The notes beneath the pieces were generated by a model. The model was not told where the DNA came from and did not search any database. It saw only the letters and a program-made list of their open reading frames with translations. The translations under genes and the position numbers were made by a program. From Powellomyces hirtus (taxonomy: Eukaryota > Chytridiomycota > Chytridiomycetes > Spizellomycetales > Powellomycetaceae): DNA of 64,000 nt. The stretch's first letter is position 1; the number at the start of each line of letters is the position of its first letter. The DNA lies in contig JAHLKG010000010.1 of NCBI GenBank assembly GCA_025526995.1, positions 310,001 to 374,000 of the forward strand. Direction: 5' to 3'. Below, in pieces: positions 22,967 through 33,829 of this stretch.

Positions 22967-24559
22967 TTACGTTCCAATGCAAGCCAACAAGGCTTTCTTG
23001 TAATCGCCGGATGTCTCTCCTTCCACGCGAGAGTACAAAGATTTACCAAACTGCTGTTGGTAAGCCTGCTTGACCTGAGCCATCACCTTGGGATCGCGAT
23101 GGCGGACGGTTAGGCGAATGAGCTTGTTGTCCTTGGTGCCCATTCCGGCCATGCTCTTTTCAAACAGGTTTGCAATGTGCCATGCTTGGGAACCGACAGA
23201 ACGCACTAATAAAAGTGGAGTTAGAAGCTGGGATTGGAACGACAGTGTGCAGGGACAAGGAAGTCCTACCCAAACTGAGGATTGCGCGCTCAAGGTCTCC
23301 TGAGAACTCCTTCTTGACCACATTTTCCATGGTTTGGCTATACTTTTGATGGTACGCAGTGAAGACAGCTCGCAGATGGGCATCTGGGCGGTTGACCAAG
23401 AGGCTAATGAAAGCGCCTTCATCCGTGCCCATTTTGCCAACTCCAGCCTTGTAGAACGCTTCGACATCCGCGTTGACATCGTAACCGCTACCCGACTCAT
23501 CCCGGTTGGCGGTCAAGATGGCGGTCAGCAGTCTGCGGAAGTCTCCAGAAACCTCAGACTGGATGTCTCGCTCCAAATCCTTTCCATACTTTGTCTTGTA
23601 GGCGTTCTTGATGGCCAGGATTTCGGCGTTGGTACGACCAACGAGAATTTCAATCAGAGCATCCTCGTCCGTTCCGAGACCCTTCTGATGAAACCAGAAA
23701 TATCGATTTAGTTTCCACGTTTGCTCCTGGGTAGAAACAAGCAGCCGCTACCTCTCCCTCAGCACCAACCATGGCTTCTCGCAGACAAATAGCGTCGACT
23801 TCGACAAGAGATTGTGCTAAAAGTGACATGACTTTCTTCAAGTTCCCGCCGCACTCGCTTTCGAGATCCTTCAGGAGGTCCTTTCCGAACTGCGCCTTGT
23901 AAGTGTGGGCAATGTGGGGAGCTTGATCCGGCGTGCGCTTGCACAAAATCTCAATCAAGGCGGCCTCGTCTTTGATGATGCGCAAAGAAGGGGCGGGGCG
24001 AGTTAGTATGAGTAGGCAATTTCTAGATTGCGCGCCTTTGCGCTGCGTCGTGTGGTGGTACAGTACCTGTCCCGAATCCTTTCATTGCTTTGCGCAAGCC
24101 ATTCGCGTCGCGTTCAAGCTCCTGCTTGGTGAGCGGCGGGGTCGCTGTCGTGTAGAACGAGATCGCGCCGGGTCTCATTTGACCCTGCTGCGGGGGATAA
24201 CCCTGTTGGGGCGGATAGCCCTGCTGAGGTGGATATCCCTGCTGAGGTGGGTATCCCTGCTGCGGAGGATAGCCTTGTTGCGGAGGATAACCCTGTTGAG
24301 GAGGGTAACCTTGTTGAGGCGGATATCCGGTTTGAGGAGGGTATCCCTGCTGCGGGGGATATCCTTGTTGAGGGGGATATCCTTGCTGGGGCGGGTATCC
24401 TTGCTGGGGAGGATAGCCTTGTTGAGGCGGGTATCCCTGCTGGGGCGGGTATCCTTGCTGTGGAGGGTAACCCTGTTGAGGAGGATACCCTTGCTGGGGG
24501 GCCGGATAGCCCTGCTGAGGAGGGTAGCCTTGCGGAGGCGGATAGCCCTGTTGAGCCAT
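22967..24559 (-). CDS. Annexin with N-terminal GYPPQQ repeats
   Basis: Annexins bind phospholipid membranes in a calcium-dependent way. Exons in gene order 24559-24067, 23969-23752, 23684-23270 and 23205-22967 give 454 aa. The first ~125 residues are about 20 tandem GYPPQQ-type hexapeptides, like the PYG-rich tails of animal annexins A7 and A11 and the Dictyostelium annexin. The core has four annexin repeats. Each opens with a recognisable loop: [42 protein letters not shown] and [13 protein letters not shown]. The GxGT type-2 calcium site looks intact in repeats 1, 2 and 4. The core ends in [11 protein letters not shown]. Annexins are patchy in fungi. The coding DNA of the tail is an 18-bp-period minisatellite and so likely length-polymorphic. 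Confidence 0.95.
24185..24547 (-). repeat. 18-bp coding minisatellite (GYPPQQ hexapeptides) in annexin
   Basis: About 20 tandem units of 18 bp encode GYPPQQ with few variants ([19 protein letters not shown]). Third codon positions vary between units, so the peptide is conserved more than the DNA. One unit is 21 bp. Confidence 0.95.
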
Positions 24560-25311
24560 GATTCTGTTTTGTTATAGATGCTGTTGCTGTCAGTGGCCTT
24601 GGGGGGGGATGTTGTCGCGACAATAGGGCCTTTTATAGCGAACGCCCGAGCAGAAGCCGCGTCGCAACACGTAAGCAGCCGCAGCCCCCAAGCCATACTT
24701 GATCTAGGGAGACTCAGCAAGGCGCCAAGTGGAAACACAAACAAAGCATCGCCTCATTCATTCATTAGCCCAACGAATCAAACAAGGCCAGGTTTCCCAG
24801 ACGAGGGATTGATGAATTATCAGATCAACGACAAAAAGGAAAGCCAAGTAATTGCCGTGACCGTCTTAATAGTGTGCCAAGTTAGCGGGTGACTCCAACC
24901 TCATCTTCAAAGTGGCTATTTGGCAAGATGGTTGAGTGCTTGGCTGTAATAAAATTGGGAATCACCATCGACGCAATAGAGGATTGATTGTTGTCTTCTC
25001 GACTCTATTACGAACACTGTTACTCGGAATCAAACTGTTGGGCAATTGTTTTTGTTTTGTTTCAACCGGCCCATCTGAGACGATCGGAGCCCAGCCAATC
25101 TGACGTCAGCAGCCATTCAATTCAAGAATTGCCTGCGCCTCCTGCGCCAATCCCCGCTTGGCGCAAGACTCACTCATCTTGCTGGCCATCTCATCACCAA
25201 CCACCGTCCATCGTCCTTCGTTAGACAGTTCCCACCCTTGCACCAACAACAGTAGCTGTACAGGATTTTATAACACACACCCCCTTTTGAGAAACCGGTC
25301 CTACAACAACA
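24560..25311. other. Divergent promoter annexin / alpha-actinin
   Basis: This 752-bp spacer between two start codons holds both promoters. CCAAT and a full CRE palindrome are present near the middle. No coding ORF was seen. Confidence 0.5.
25095..25108. promoter_or_regulatory. CCAAT box plus CRE palindrome
   Basis: CCAAT (25095-25099) is followed one base later by TGACGTCA (25101-25108), the full CRE octamer bound by ATF/CREB bZIP proteins. It lies about 200 bp upstream of the alpha-actinin ATG and 540 bp upstream of the annexin ATG. Another CCAAT follows near 25148. The match is exact, but function is inferred. Confidence 0.4.
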
Positions 25312-28093
25312 ATGTCGTTCTACAACGCGCAAGACTTTACGCCTAGCAAGGCTTCTCAGCAGGCCGTCGTCGACAATGCCAGGCACGTTCACGCCTTCTT
25401 TTGTAATACCACCGACATGATCTGACTGAAATGTCGTCTATAGAGTCATGGACAAGACTTGGGAAACCATTCAGAAGAAAAGTAAATATCCAAACAACAG
25501 GAAGTTTGCTGTGCGACTGACTGCTGATACCACCTTCTTCTTGTAGCCTTCACAAACTGGATCAACAACCAGCTGAAAACAAAAGACGTGGCACCATTGG
25601 AAAACATCGATACTGACTTTGGTTCTGGCGAAAAGCTTATCCAACTGCTCGGTCAGAGAAAAATAACCCACTCGCGTCGCTTGCATCTTCTTCTGACCTA
25701 GCGACTGACAGCTTCACTCATCCTACTTAGAAATCATTGGAGATGAGTCCCTTGGACGATACAACAAGAACCCGAAGCTCCGCATCCAAAAAGTTGAAAA
25801 CATGAACAAGGCGTTGGAATTCATTCGTCGTCGTGGTGTCAATCTCACCAACATTGGAGCAGAGGACATTGTCGACTCCAACTCTAAGCTGGTTCTCGGT
25901 CTTATCTGGTCATGTGGGTGAATTTAAGAGTTGGCACATATCAAACATGCATTTGCGATTGGCTGATGCACATGTGTCTTCCCAGTGATTCTGCGGTTCT
26001 CCATCTCCGAGATTAGCGAAGAAGGTCTTTCCGCAAAGGAAGGTCTTCTGCTCTGGTGCCAGCGTCGTACCACCCCGTATTCGCGCGATTTCCAGATCAA
26101 AGAGTTTACTTTCAGCTGGCAAGATGGGCTTGCGCTCTGTGCTTTGATCCACCGACATCGTCCTGACCTGTTGGATTATTGGGGCTTGGACAAGTCAAAG
26201 AAGCATGAGAACACTCAGCTTGCATTTGACATTGCAGACAAGCAGTTGGGCATCCCGAAATTGTTTGAAGTCGAGGACATTGTGGATGTCGCGAAGCCTG
26301 ATGAGCGGTCCGTCATGACCTACGTAGCGCAATACTTCCATGCCTTCTCTGCGCAAGACAAGATGGGTACTGCCGGCAGACGAGTTGGACAGCTTGGGCA
26401 AATCATTCAGCAGGCGTGGGAAATGCAGAATGACTATGAGGAGCGCGTTCGCACTCTGATGAGTGACATTGGTGGTATGCAGACTACTTGGGTCCGTTCA
26501 AGCTTTGGTGGATACACCGATGCTAGGCGCCAGCTTCACGAGTTTGAAACCTACAAAAACACCACCAAAAGGGGATGGGTTGCGGAAAGGCGAGAGCTGG
26601 ACAGTGTAAGTCGTTCCGTTCTCTCTTCTGTAGTCGCCGGTCAGCTTACCTTGATGCGGACATAGCTACTCGGCAACATTCAAACAAAGCTCAAAACCTA
26701 CAATCTGCGACCGTACACTCCACCTGCGGGACTCACACTCCAGGTTTGTTCTTATCTATCTATCTATCTGCTGACAGAACCTCCGCTGATGTAACCTCCG
26801 CTCCGAAAGGACTTGTCTGCCACTTGGGAAGCTCTTGTCAACGTAGAGGGAGAGCGAAAGCGGAACATAAGCGCCTACATTCGAGAGTAAGCTCGCGTAT
26901 TGTCTGGTTCAGCCTTTCAATGGACTGACTCCCGCCTTGCAGTATGAAGGAATCCCTCAAGAAGAAGTATGCCAATGCAGCAAACCAATTCCAGGACAAT
27001 CTTAACCAGATCTCGTTGGCTTTGGTGGATCTGGAAGGCGATCTGCAGGTAGGACCGTGTTGCGAGGCGACGTGAGCGCTCAAAAGTAATCATTCTGGTA
27101 TTAGAACCAACTCGACACGGTGCAAGACTTGGTCCTCCGATTGGAACCGCTCAAGAACGAGCTGCATCACATCGAAAAGTTGAACACCGATTGCACGGAG
27201 GCAAACATCGAAGGTGCGTTGTTGATTTTGGATTGTCTTAAATATCACCCCGTATTGAGTCTAAATGAATTCATGCCGTTCTCATTTGCACAGACAACGA
27301 GTGAGTGATTTCTGAAATTACTGTCAAGTGAAACCAGCACCTCACACTTGTTTGATAGATTCACCATCTACTCTGTGGATGATCTATTATTTGAGTTTGG
27401 CCTCGTTACCCAGACGGTCGTCAAGAAGTCAGCCTTCATCGAGAACCAAATTGTGGCAAGAGCTCACACCAACATCACGCCGGAACAAATGGAAGCGTTC
27501 TCAGAGGTATTCAATGCAATGCATGCGAGCGCGTCAATGTGAACGTCTCACTGAACTCCTTCTCGCAATCCAGAGTTTCCGTCTCTGCGACAAAGATTCT
27601 TCAAATTCTCTCAATCGCGAAGAGTTCAAGTCGGCTCTTCACGCCGAGGGTACCGACTTTGACGTGAGTTTCCTCGAACTAACATTTGCCGTCCACATCA
27701 TACCAGAGACTAATCTGGCCGTGGCTTTACCATCAGGATGCATCGCTTGAGCGTCTGTTCACTGGGGCGTCTCAGGGTACTGACGAAGTGAACTTTGATC
27801 AGTTCATCAGCTTCATGCGAGCTCAACAAGAAGACCGCGCCACACCGGAACAGCTCATTGTCTCCTTCCAAACCCTCGCGGAAGACAAGGTAAGGCGCAT
27901 CCGCTCCGTTTTCATATCATACCTTAGTTGGACCATTTTTTGATTTCGTCTTTTTTCTTAGCCATACATAACAGAAGCGGACTTTTACCGCGGAGGGCTT
28001 GCTCCTGCTCTCGTGGAGTACTTCAAACAGGTTATGCCCCAAAGTGGAGAAGGATACGATTACTCACGATTCGTGGAAAGCGCTTTCGTGTAA
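25312..28093 (+). CDS. ACTN: Alpha-actinin (actin cross-linker, fungal short-rod type)
   Basis: This protein cross-links F-actin, for example at the contractile ring (compare Ain1 of fission yeast). Fourteen exons: 25312-25382, 25444-25481, 25547-25651, 25731-25913, 25986-26605, 26666-26743, 26810-26886, 26943-27048, 27105-27213, 27294-27300, 27359-27506, 27574-27663, 27737-27889 and 27962-28093, giving 638 aa. Two calponin-homology domains come first (about 25-250: KTFTNWINNQL, EGLLLWCQRRT, DGLALCALIHRHRPDLLDY). A short spectrin-like rod and then calmodulin-like EF-hands follow (LCDKDSSNSLNREEF has good calcium ligands). Animal alpha-actinins are about 890 aa with four rod repeats; a short rod is usual in fungi. 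Intron 1 appears to be GC-AG. Exon 10 is only 7 nt. Confidence 0.95.
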
Positions 28094-28409
28094 TTGTGCC
28101 ATACGTGCCGCTCCTTTTTGCATTCTCAATATACTTCGACTTCCACGAAATCTCTGTCTTTCTAAATGGCCTCCCAATTCTTCAGATATGATCGTCTTTT
28201 TGCATTCTCTTTGATTGGGGTCTATGAGTAGTTTCGACACAGCAGGCGCCGTTTATACAAAACGTGCTGGGACTTTCTGTACCACTCATGAGACGGACGC
28301 GGACGCCCGGCATGTGTATTTCACAGTGGATTAAATATTGGTGTTGTGTATATGGTGAATTTCGTGACCAGGGGAGCATGGGGATATGTGCGAGGAAGGG
28401 AAGGGAGCA
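28094..28409. other. Convergent 3' spacer
   Basis: This 316-bp stretch lies between the alpha-actinin stop and the ADCK2-like stop. Nothing beyond UTR-like sequence was seen. Confidence 0.5.
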
Positions 28410-30546
28410 TTACAAATATTCGCTCAAAGGCTGTACCAAGTCCATGTCCGCGTGTAGTCTCCTGCCAACGCCTTCCACCAACACACAACACACAAAAAGC
28501 GATGCAAACCCATCCAACGAAATATGATGTGTCCGGAGCAAGTCGGAAACTCTAGTGATGATATCCGCACTGTGGATACGGGAGAGCGGCAACTGACCGC
28601 CCGTGTCTATTTTGAGATCGTCCATGATTTTGCCTAGAGTGCGTTTGGCGCCGTCGGGATCGCGAACGCCTTCTGGGTGTCGGGAGCGGGTGAGAAGGAG
28701 TTCGGCGATTCGTTCGCCGTCGAATTCGAGACCGGCCAAGAATGCTGTGGAATCGGAAAAATGTGAGCGAAACACAATTGCGCGGAAAGCTATTGAGCTC
28801 CAACACATTACTGACCGGCCTTCATGTTCCGCAGATTATCATCCGTCAGAACACCGACCATTCCGGCATCAAGAATGACCAGACGAGGCACAAACCCTGA
28901 GCAAGAATATCAGCAACCCCATTGTCAAACGTCCAAATTTGCGCAGTGCACTTACCATTTTTTTTTAGCCGGGACAAGATAGGCGTCCATGAATCCTGCG
29001 GGGCGCGTCGGAGATTGTCCAATGTATCCGGGTCCAGAGTTCGCGTCTGAAAGAGTGCTTGCGTGGCAACGCGTGTAGAAGGCGAGGGGTCAATCTTTGT
29101 GGAGAACCACGCGCCTGCCTGTTCCGCAAAGCTGGCCGGGTGTGGGGTGTGAGTGAAGGTCAACAGAATGTTGCCAGGGTGAAGATCGCTGTGGAAAAAG
29201 TTGTCGTGGAGAATCATTTGCATGAATGCCGTAACTCCTGCCTGCGCGATCATATGGTCATAAGGGGTTGGCCCGTTGTCGAGCACTTCGCGCAATAGCA
29301 GTCCAGGGTGGAAGTTCTCGACGAGAACGCGTTCGTTCCACTCTATCGGCGTTGGGAATTCCACAGCGGGCACATCTTTGAAGTTTTTCGCAAACACCTG
29401 CAGATTGTGAGCTTCGAGCCGCAGATCCAGCTGATTGTGCATCATTTGCGTAAAGTTGGCGACTTCTTCCCGAATGCTTAGATACTTAGCAGCCGGAAAC
29501 ATCGACAGAAAGTTGCCGAAAAGAGTCACGAGAAGAAAATCGGTCGAAATCCGCTGGTGGATGTTTGGGTGCAGGACTTTGATCGCGACTTCGAGAGGCG
29601 GAGAGGCAATGGTAGTCGAGGTGTCCACGGGACGATCGTTTGTGGGTCTCAAGATCCCACGATGAACTTGGGCAACTGCCCCGACTCCGACAGGTGCGTC
29701 ATCAAACTCCATGAAGATCTCCTCAATGGACGCGCCGTTATACAAGGCGCTGATCGCCGCCTTCGAGTGAGCGGCCGAGTGCGGCTTGACTTTATTTTGC
29801 AACCGGGCGAGAACCACACAAACAGCCGGGGGAAGTAGGTCCCCGCGCGAGCTCATCCATTGACCCAATTTGATGAACAGTCCCCCGCAACATTGCAGAC
29901 TCCACGCAAGGTACCTGACCCACCAGGTTCTCAGTTCTCCCTTCTTTGTCTCCAATCGTCCTCGGTTGAAGAACCACCAGATGGGGAATGTTAGAACTAC
30001 TGGTGTCAGCAGGAGCGTGAGAGTGATGATACGGCAGCACACTCTGAGCAGAGTCATGGGCGACCACAGGGACGGCAACTGAACAGCTGGAATTGGAGCC
30101 GGACCGAGTTCCGCGGATGGTGTTGTCTGTAATACCGACACGAGCTTATCGTCATGAGATTCTTCCATATGCAGCAACGGAAGGAATGCTAGACATCCCA
30201 GAGCGCCCAAACCCCACCAACGGGGCGACTTTGGTGACTTGGTCGGAACCAAGCGGTTCGCAAGCGGAGTTGTCGAGAACCACGCGAATTGCTTCTGTAT
30301 CCGTGACTCCATTGGGTGCTTTGAATACCCGATCCCCAATCGCAACAACGAGCTGCATTGTGCCGGTCTATCTATTAGTGAGCTTCCTGTACGTGTGATG
30401 AGTTGTGAGGAAGTGTGTCGCGCCGGCACTGTCGATAGCAAACGCGACAAAGGCGTTGTCGTCGGCTTCGCCCGTTTCCCGGTGATGCTGAGCCACGACC
30501 CGCCAGCAGGTCTACAGCATGTGCTCAGACGATAGAGCGGAGTCAT
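28410..30546 (-). CDS. ADCK2: ABC1/UbiB-family atypical kinase, ADCK2/Mcp2-like
   Basis: ABC1K/ADCK proteins are protein-kinase-like proteins of mitochondria, tied to coenzyme Q and lipid homeostasis. Exons in gene order 30546-28956, 28896-28816 and 28744-28410 give 668 aa. The N-terminus (MTPLYRLSTCCRPAGG..., many Arg/Ser, no early acidic residues) looks like a mitochondrial presequence. A hydrophobic stretch follows near residues 160-190. Family hallmarks are the KxGQ motif (FIKLGQWMSSRGDLLPP), VGVGAVAQVHRG in place of the glycine-rich loop, VAIKVLHPN, HSDLHPGNILL (catalytic loop) and VILDAGMVGVL (DFG-equivalent DAG). An insert of about 60 residues lies between the last two motifs, as in ADCK2. 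Choice of ADCK2 over other paralogues rests on KLGQW and this insert. Confidence 0.9.
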
Positions 30547-30904
30547 CGAAATTTAAACTTGGGTTTGGGCGACGGCACTCTGTGAAGCGCTTTCGTGATT
30601 CTTTATAAGTTGCGCTCGGCTCAGCGGGGGTTGCGGTTGCTGCGCACGACAAATGTTGGGGCAGTGCATTACGCGTGATTGATACATTTGACGGGTTCGC
30701 GTGCAACGTCTCATAACCAATGATACGTCCATGGAGGGAACTTCCTTTTATCTAACAGACTTGATAAATATTTGAAGAAAAAAGTGCAACGGTTCTCTCT
30801 CGCATGAATACGCAGGGGAGGGGATGATGTTTCCTGAAGCCATGCTTTTTGCGAAGATATTTATACATAAGTTGGCCTGCTTCACCGCCGCGTAATGCCG
30901 TTGA
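30547..30904. other. Spacer LSM3-ADCK2
   Basis: This 358-bp stretch holds the LSM3 3' UTR and the ADCK2-like promoter. No other feature was seen. Confidence 0.5.
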
Positions 30905-31471
30905 TTATGATCGAGTAGGCGGCGAAATCAAGATCACCCCATCACCTCTCACGAACAGCATCTCGTGGTCCTTTTTCACGGTCTGCAAATTAGTCGAGTC
31001 AGACTCGAACGTTTCCACAACAGATGTTCACAACCACAGAACACTTACTCGAACGATCTCCTCATATGTCTCATCGTTCACATCCACCACCGTTATGAAC
31101 TCTTCTACGTCCCCCAAAACCATGTTCATGTGCTGGTCATACGCCTAGGAGCAGAAAGGAGACAAAGTCCACAGTCAGCGCCGAACTAGCTGCCCGCGCA
31201 ACCCCATTTGCCCTGCGGGATTGCAACGTTGAAAGGCCAAGAGCGCTTACATGTAATTTTCCCTTCAGTTCTCGATCCCCTCGCATCTTCACATATACCC
31301 GTTCATCGAGGGAGAGCCGCACCAAGTCTAGTGGCTGGACAAGAGCATTCAAGCATTAATACACTATCACAATCCAGAACCAGCCCATTGAGCAAGAGCC
31401 TAGGAGTCCTTAACTACCTCTGTGGTCTCACGGGTCTCTGGCGGTGCCGCTCCTGTTTGCACGTCAGCCAT
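30905..31471 (-). CDS. LSM3: U6 snRNA-associated Sm-like protein LSm3
   Basis: LSm3 is a subunit of the LSm2-8 ring on U6 snRNA (splicing) and the LSm1-7 ring (mRNA decapping). Exons in gene order 31471-31418, 31334-31251, 31144-31049 and 30982-30905 give 103 aa (human 102). All junctions are in phase 0. After a short variable head ([18 protein letters not shown]) the Sm1 motif reads [20 protein letters not shown], then RELKGKLH. Sm2 is [15 protein letters not shown]. Nearly every core residue matches the family. This Lsm protein and NOT3 in the window both act in mRNA decay, but the genes are not adjacent. Confidence 0.97.
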
Positions 31472-32225
31472 CACGACTTGTGTTTCAGAGGATGAGCGTT
31501 CTGGAACTTACACTTCCAGATGCATGATGAACACAATCGTCGCGGCGCGTTGTCATAGCAACAAGGACACGATGTCGCAGTTGTCATTAGCACGGCAATA
31601 GATGGCGACTGAGTGGTGACAAAATCACCTCGTACTGTTGACTCGGCGATGCTCTTTGCAGTTAATGCAAATTGTTGTGGTCGTGGTAGGGCATGCATCG
31701 ATCGTGTACGTGAAGCAGAACAGCAAGCTGAACATTGGGTTGAACCACGCGACTACGGTCAACTTTCCCAAGAAACCGCAGCTTTCCAAACTTCAAATGC
31801 GACAGGAGGGCGCTGGCAGACCTCCTTTGGGTTGAGGGCATTATTGTTAATACAGGTCTTTAAAAACTTTATCATAATTTTACTTCCCAATGAGAATATC
31901 GCTCTCGTACCGAAAATTGGCCAACTTGAAGTCATAGCTGCTGCCAGATACAAGTACCCATAGAACGAAGTGAAATTACCAGTACATTTGCTTACCGGCA
32001 GCGTGTAGCGTCTTCTTCAAACGGACCTCTCATGTCACGACTCAAGTAACCTGAAAATTTCCTGATTGCAGAGCAGAAATATAGTAAGTTATTTCGTTGT
32101 GTCAGAGCCAGATGGAGGGCTCCGATTCCTTCGATTCTTCGCGCTACCAGTATCGTGGCGCGCATAAGTACATCTGAGGCTTGCGGCATGCAAGTTCCGA
32201 CTTCCAACCAATCATCCATCGCACG
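31472..32225. other. Gene-poor spacer LSM3 to F-box relic
   Basis: This 754-bp stretch has only short ORFs. A minus-strand one (31992-32219) contains EGIGALHLALTQRNN, faintly like an ankyrin repeat, but has no supporting context. I do not call a gene here. Confidence 0.4.
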
Positions 32226-33829
32226 ATGGAGACGACATCGGCGAGACTCAGTACACCCGTCCTTTCTTCCGTGCTAGACCTTATCCTCTGCATTGCCGAT
32301 TATACGGACCGAAACGGACCGCGTCTCGGATCAGTTGAGTCTGGCTAGTGTCTGCCGCAGATGGCGGTACGCGATTCTGGAACACCTTGGCCACCGGGTA
32401 CGGTTGCGCCTAACGGTTCCGCAGTTGCTCACCTGTGAGCCTCTGACTCACAGCCTACTTCCGATTGCAATGCTTGAGCTGAGCAGTCCCGTATGGGAGC
32501 AGACCCTGCGAAACCTTGACGATAAGGCGTTGGTGATTGCGGAAGACTTGTGGAGGCAGTCCTATCGAAAGCCTGCTCCGTTGTCGATTGCCGCTGCCGC
32601 ATATCTTGCTCTGCTCGGGATTCGTCGACTAACGCTTCCATCTTGCATGTCTTTGAGAGATACCGAGCTTTTTGCGTTCGTGCGATCAGCGGGAGGAGCT
32701 GTCGCGGCGTTTTGATACAGCGTACTTGGCCATCGTCGCGAGCCTCTTGCACCAGAGCAAATTGAACGCAACCGTACTGTTGCCCCGAACTGGCATCACT
32801 GGCACGTGTCGACGCCGGGGGATCCCAATTCCATTATGGAAGCTCTCGCCGATCCCCTCAATGGCGAGGTCGTCGAACGATTCGCATCTCAGCATCCTGA
32901 CTTCACGGCGGAATTTGACACGCCGTTTCATGCAGACCGTGAAGCCGGAGACTTCCTGGCACCATTGCAGATTTCGTCGCACCGAGCTTCGTCCGGATAT
33001 CCCTTCCGATATCGAAACGATGGACCCAAACATAACCTACATACGCGTTTTGGCGGTGCTCGACTCGTGCCGGTCGACAGAGTTTCTATGGCGGTTCCCG
33101 AATCTCGAGACGCTTGATTTGCCGTACACGGGAGATTACCTTGCTGAGCTGCCCATCAAGTTGGCACATCTGCAGTCGCTTATTACTATCGGAACCGGCG
33201 GTATTTCGCATACACTTGATTGCGAGGCCCTTTCGGCATTCCGGAAGCCGTCGCGGCTCTCTATCCGCGGTAGGTCATCTTTTCAAACGGCCGATGGATT
33301 GGAAGGAGGTACTGCGCTTCGAGAATTAGAATTTGTCGGTTGTGGCCAATTAATGCACACTCAAGCTTTCCTTGCCCTTTTCGCGACGGCGGCAAACCTG
33401 ACCGTCCTCTTCGTAACCGGCTCTCGGAAATTGCGTCTCCCGGACGAGCTGCGTCCTCCTGCTTCTTTTACTAAGCTTACCTTGGATTCATGCAAAGCGA
33501 GCCTGCAGCGTCAACTGTTCCTGCTTTGCCGGAATCTACACTGTTTCTCTGCACGAAACGCCACCATCACCGATACCGACGACGTCTTTTGGGGATCTTG
33601 CAGAATTACACACCCTTGTTCTGGATAATTCGCAAATCCAGACAGCGAGCTTTACAACGAATCCCGAAGCTGTGCGATTTGTCCCTTCGGGGAGTCGTGA
33701 CTGTTGCCCACTTCGCGGTCTTTAGTGAAGCTAGACAATGTTGGGTGGATGTAAAGGGCGCAAAAAGGGGGGACTTACGACGTTGGCGAGAATGTCCGTG
33801 TGTCTATCGGTAGATATTGTGTAGCTATC
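32226..33829 (+). pseudogene. Decayed F-box/leucine-rich-repeat gene
   Basis: An ATG at 32226 opens METTSARLSTPVLSSVLDLI, like the start of an F-box. The F-box continues in another frame (DQLSLASVCRRWRYAILEHL) with no room for an intron. That frame meets a TGA at 32713-32715, then resumes with protein-like sequence (LGHRREPLAPEQIERN, DPNSIMEALADPLNGEVVER). From about 33000 the coding signal moves to a third frame with Leu-rich repeats (FPNLETLDLPYTGDYLAELP, LRELEFVGC, FTKLTLDSC). Near 33590 it shifts again (DLAELHTLVLDNSQIQ), then once more (RIPKLCDLSLRGVVT). Repeated frame changes without splice signals point to a pseudogene. Sequence error or an unusually interrupted gene are less likely. 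F-box/LRR proteins are SCF substrate adaptors. Confidence 0.65.

Noticed and set aside
23933..24577. Long ORFs antisense or out of frame to the annexin repeat tail
   Set aside because: An 18-bp tandem repeat keeps every frame open. Only the annexin frame continues into the annexin core.
24901..25020. Possible tRNA (sequence GGCAAGATGGTTGAGTGC resembles a Leu/Ser tRNA 5' half)
   Set aside because: No convincing anticodon stem or GGTTCGANTCC B box at the right distance. It would also fall within the annexin/actinin promoter.
31613..31963. 116-codon plus-strand ORF upstream of LSM3
   Set aside because: No recognisable domain or splice partners. It is likely chance.
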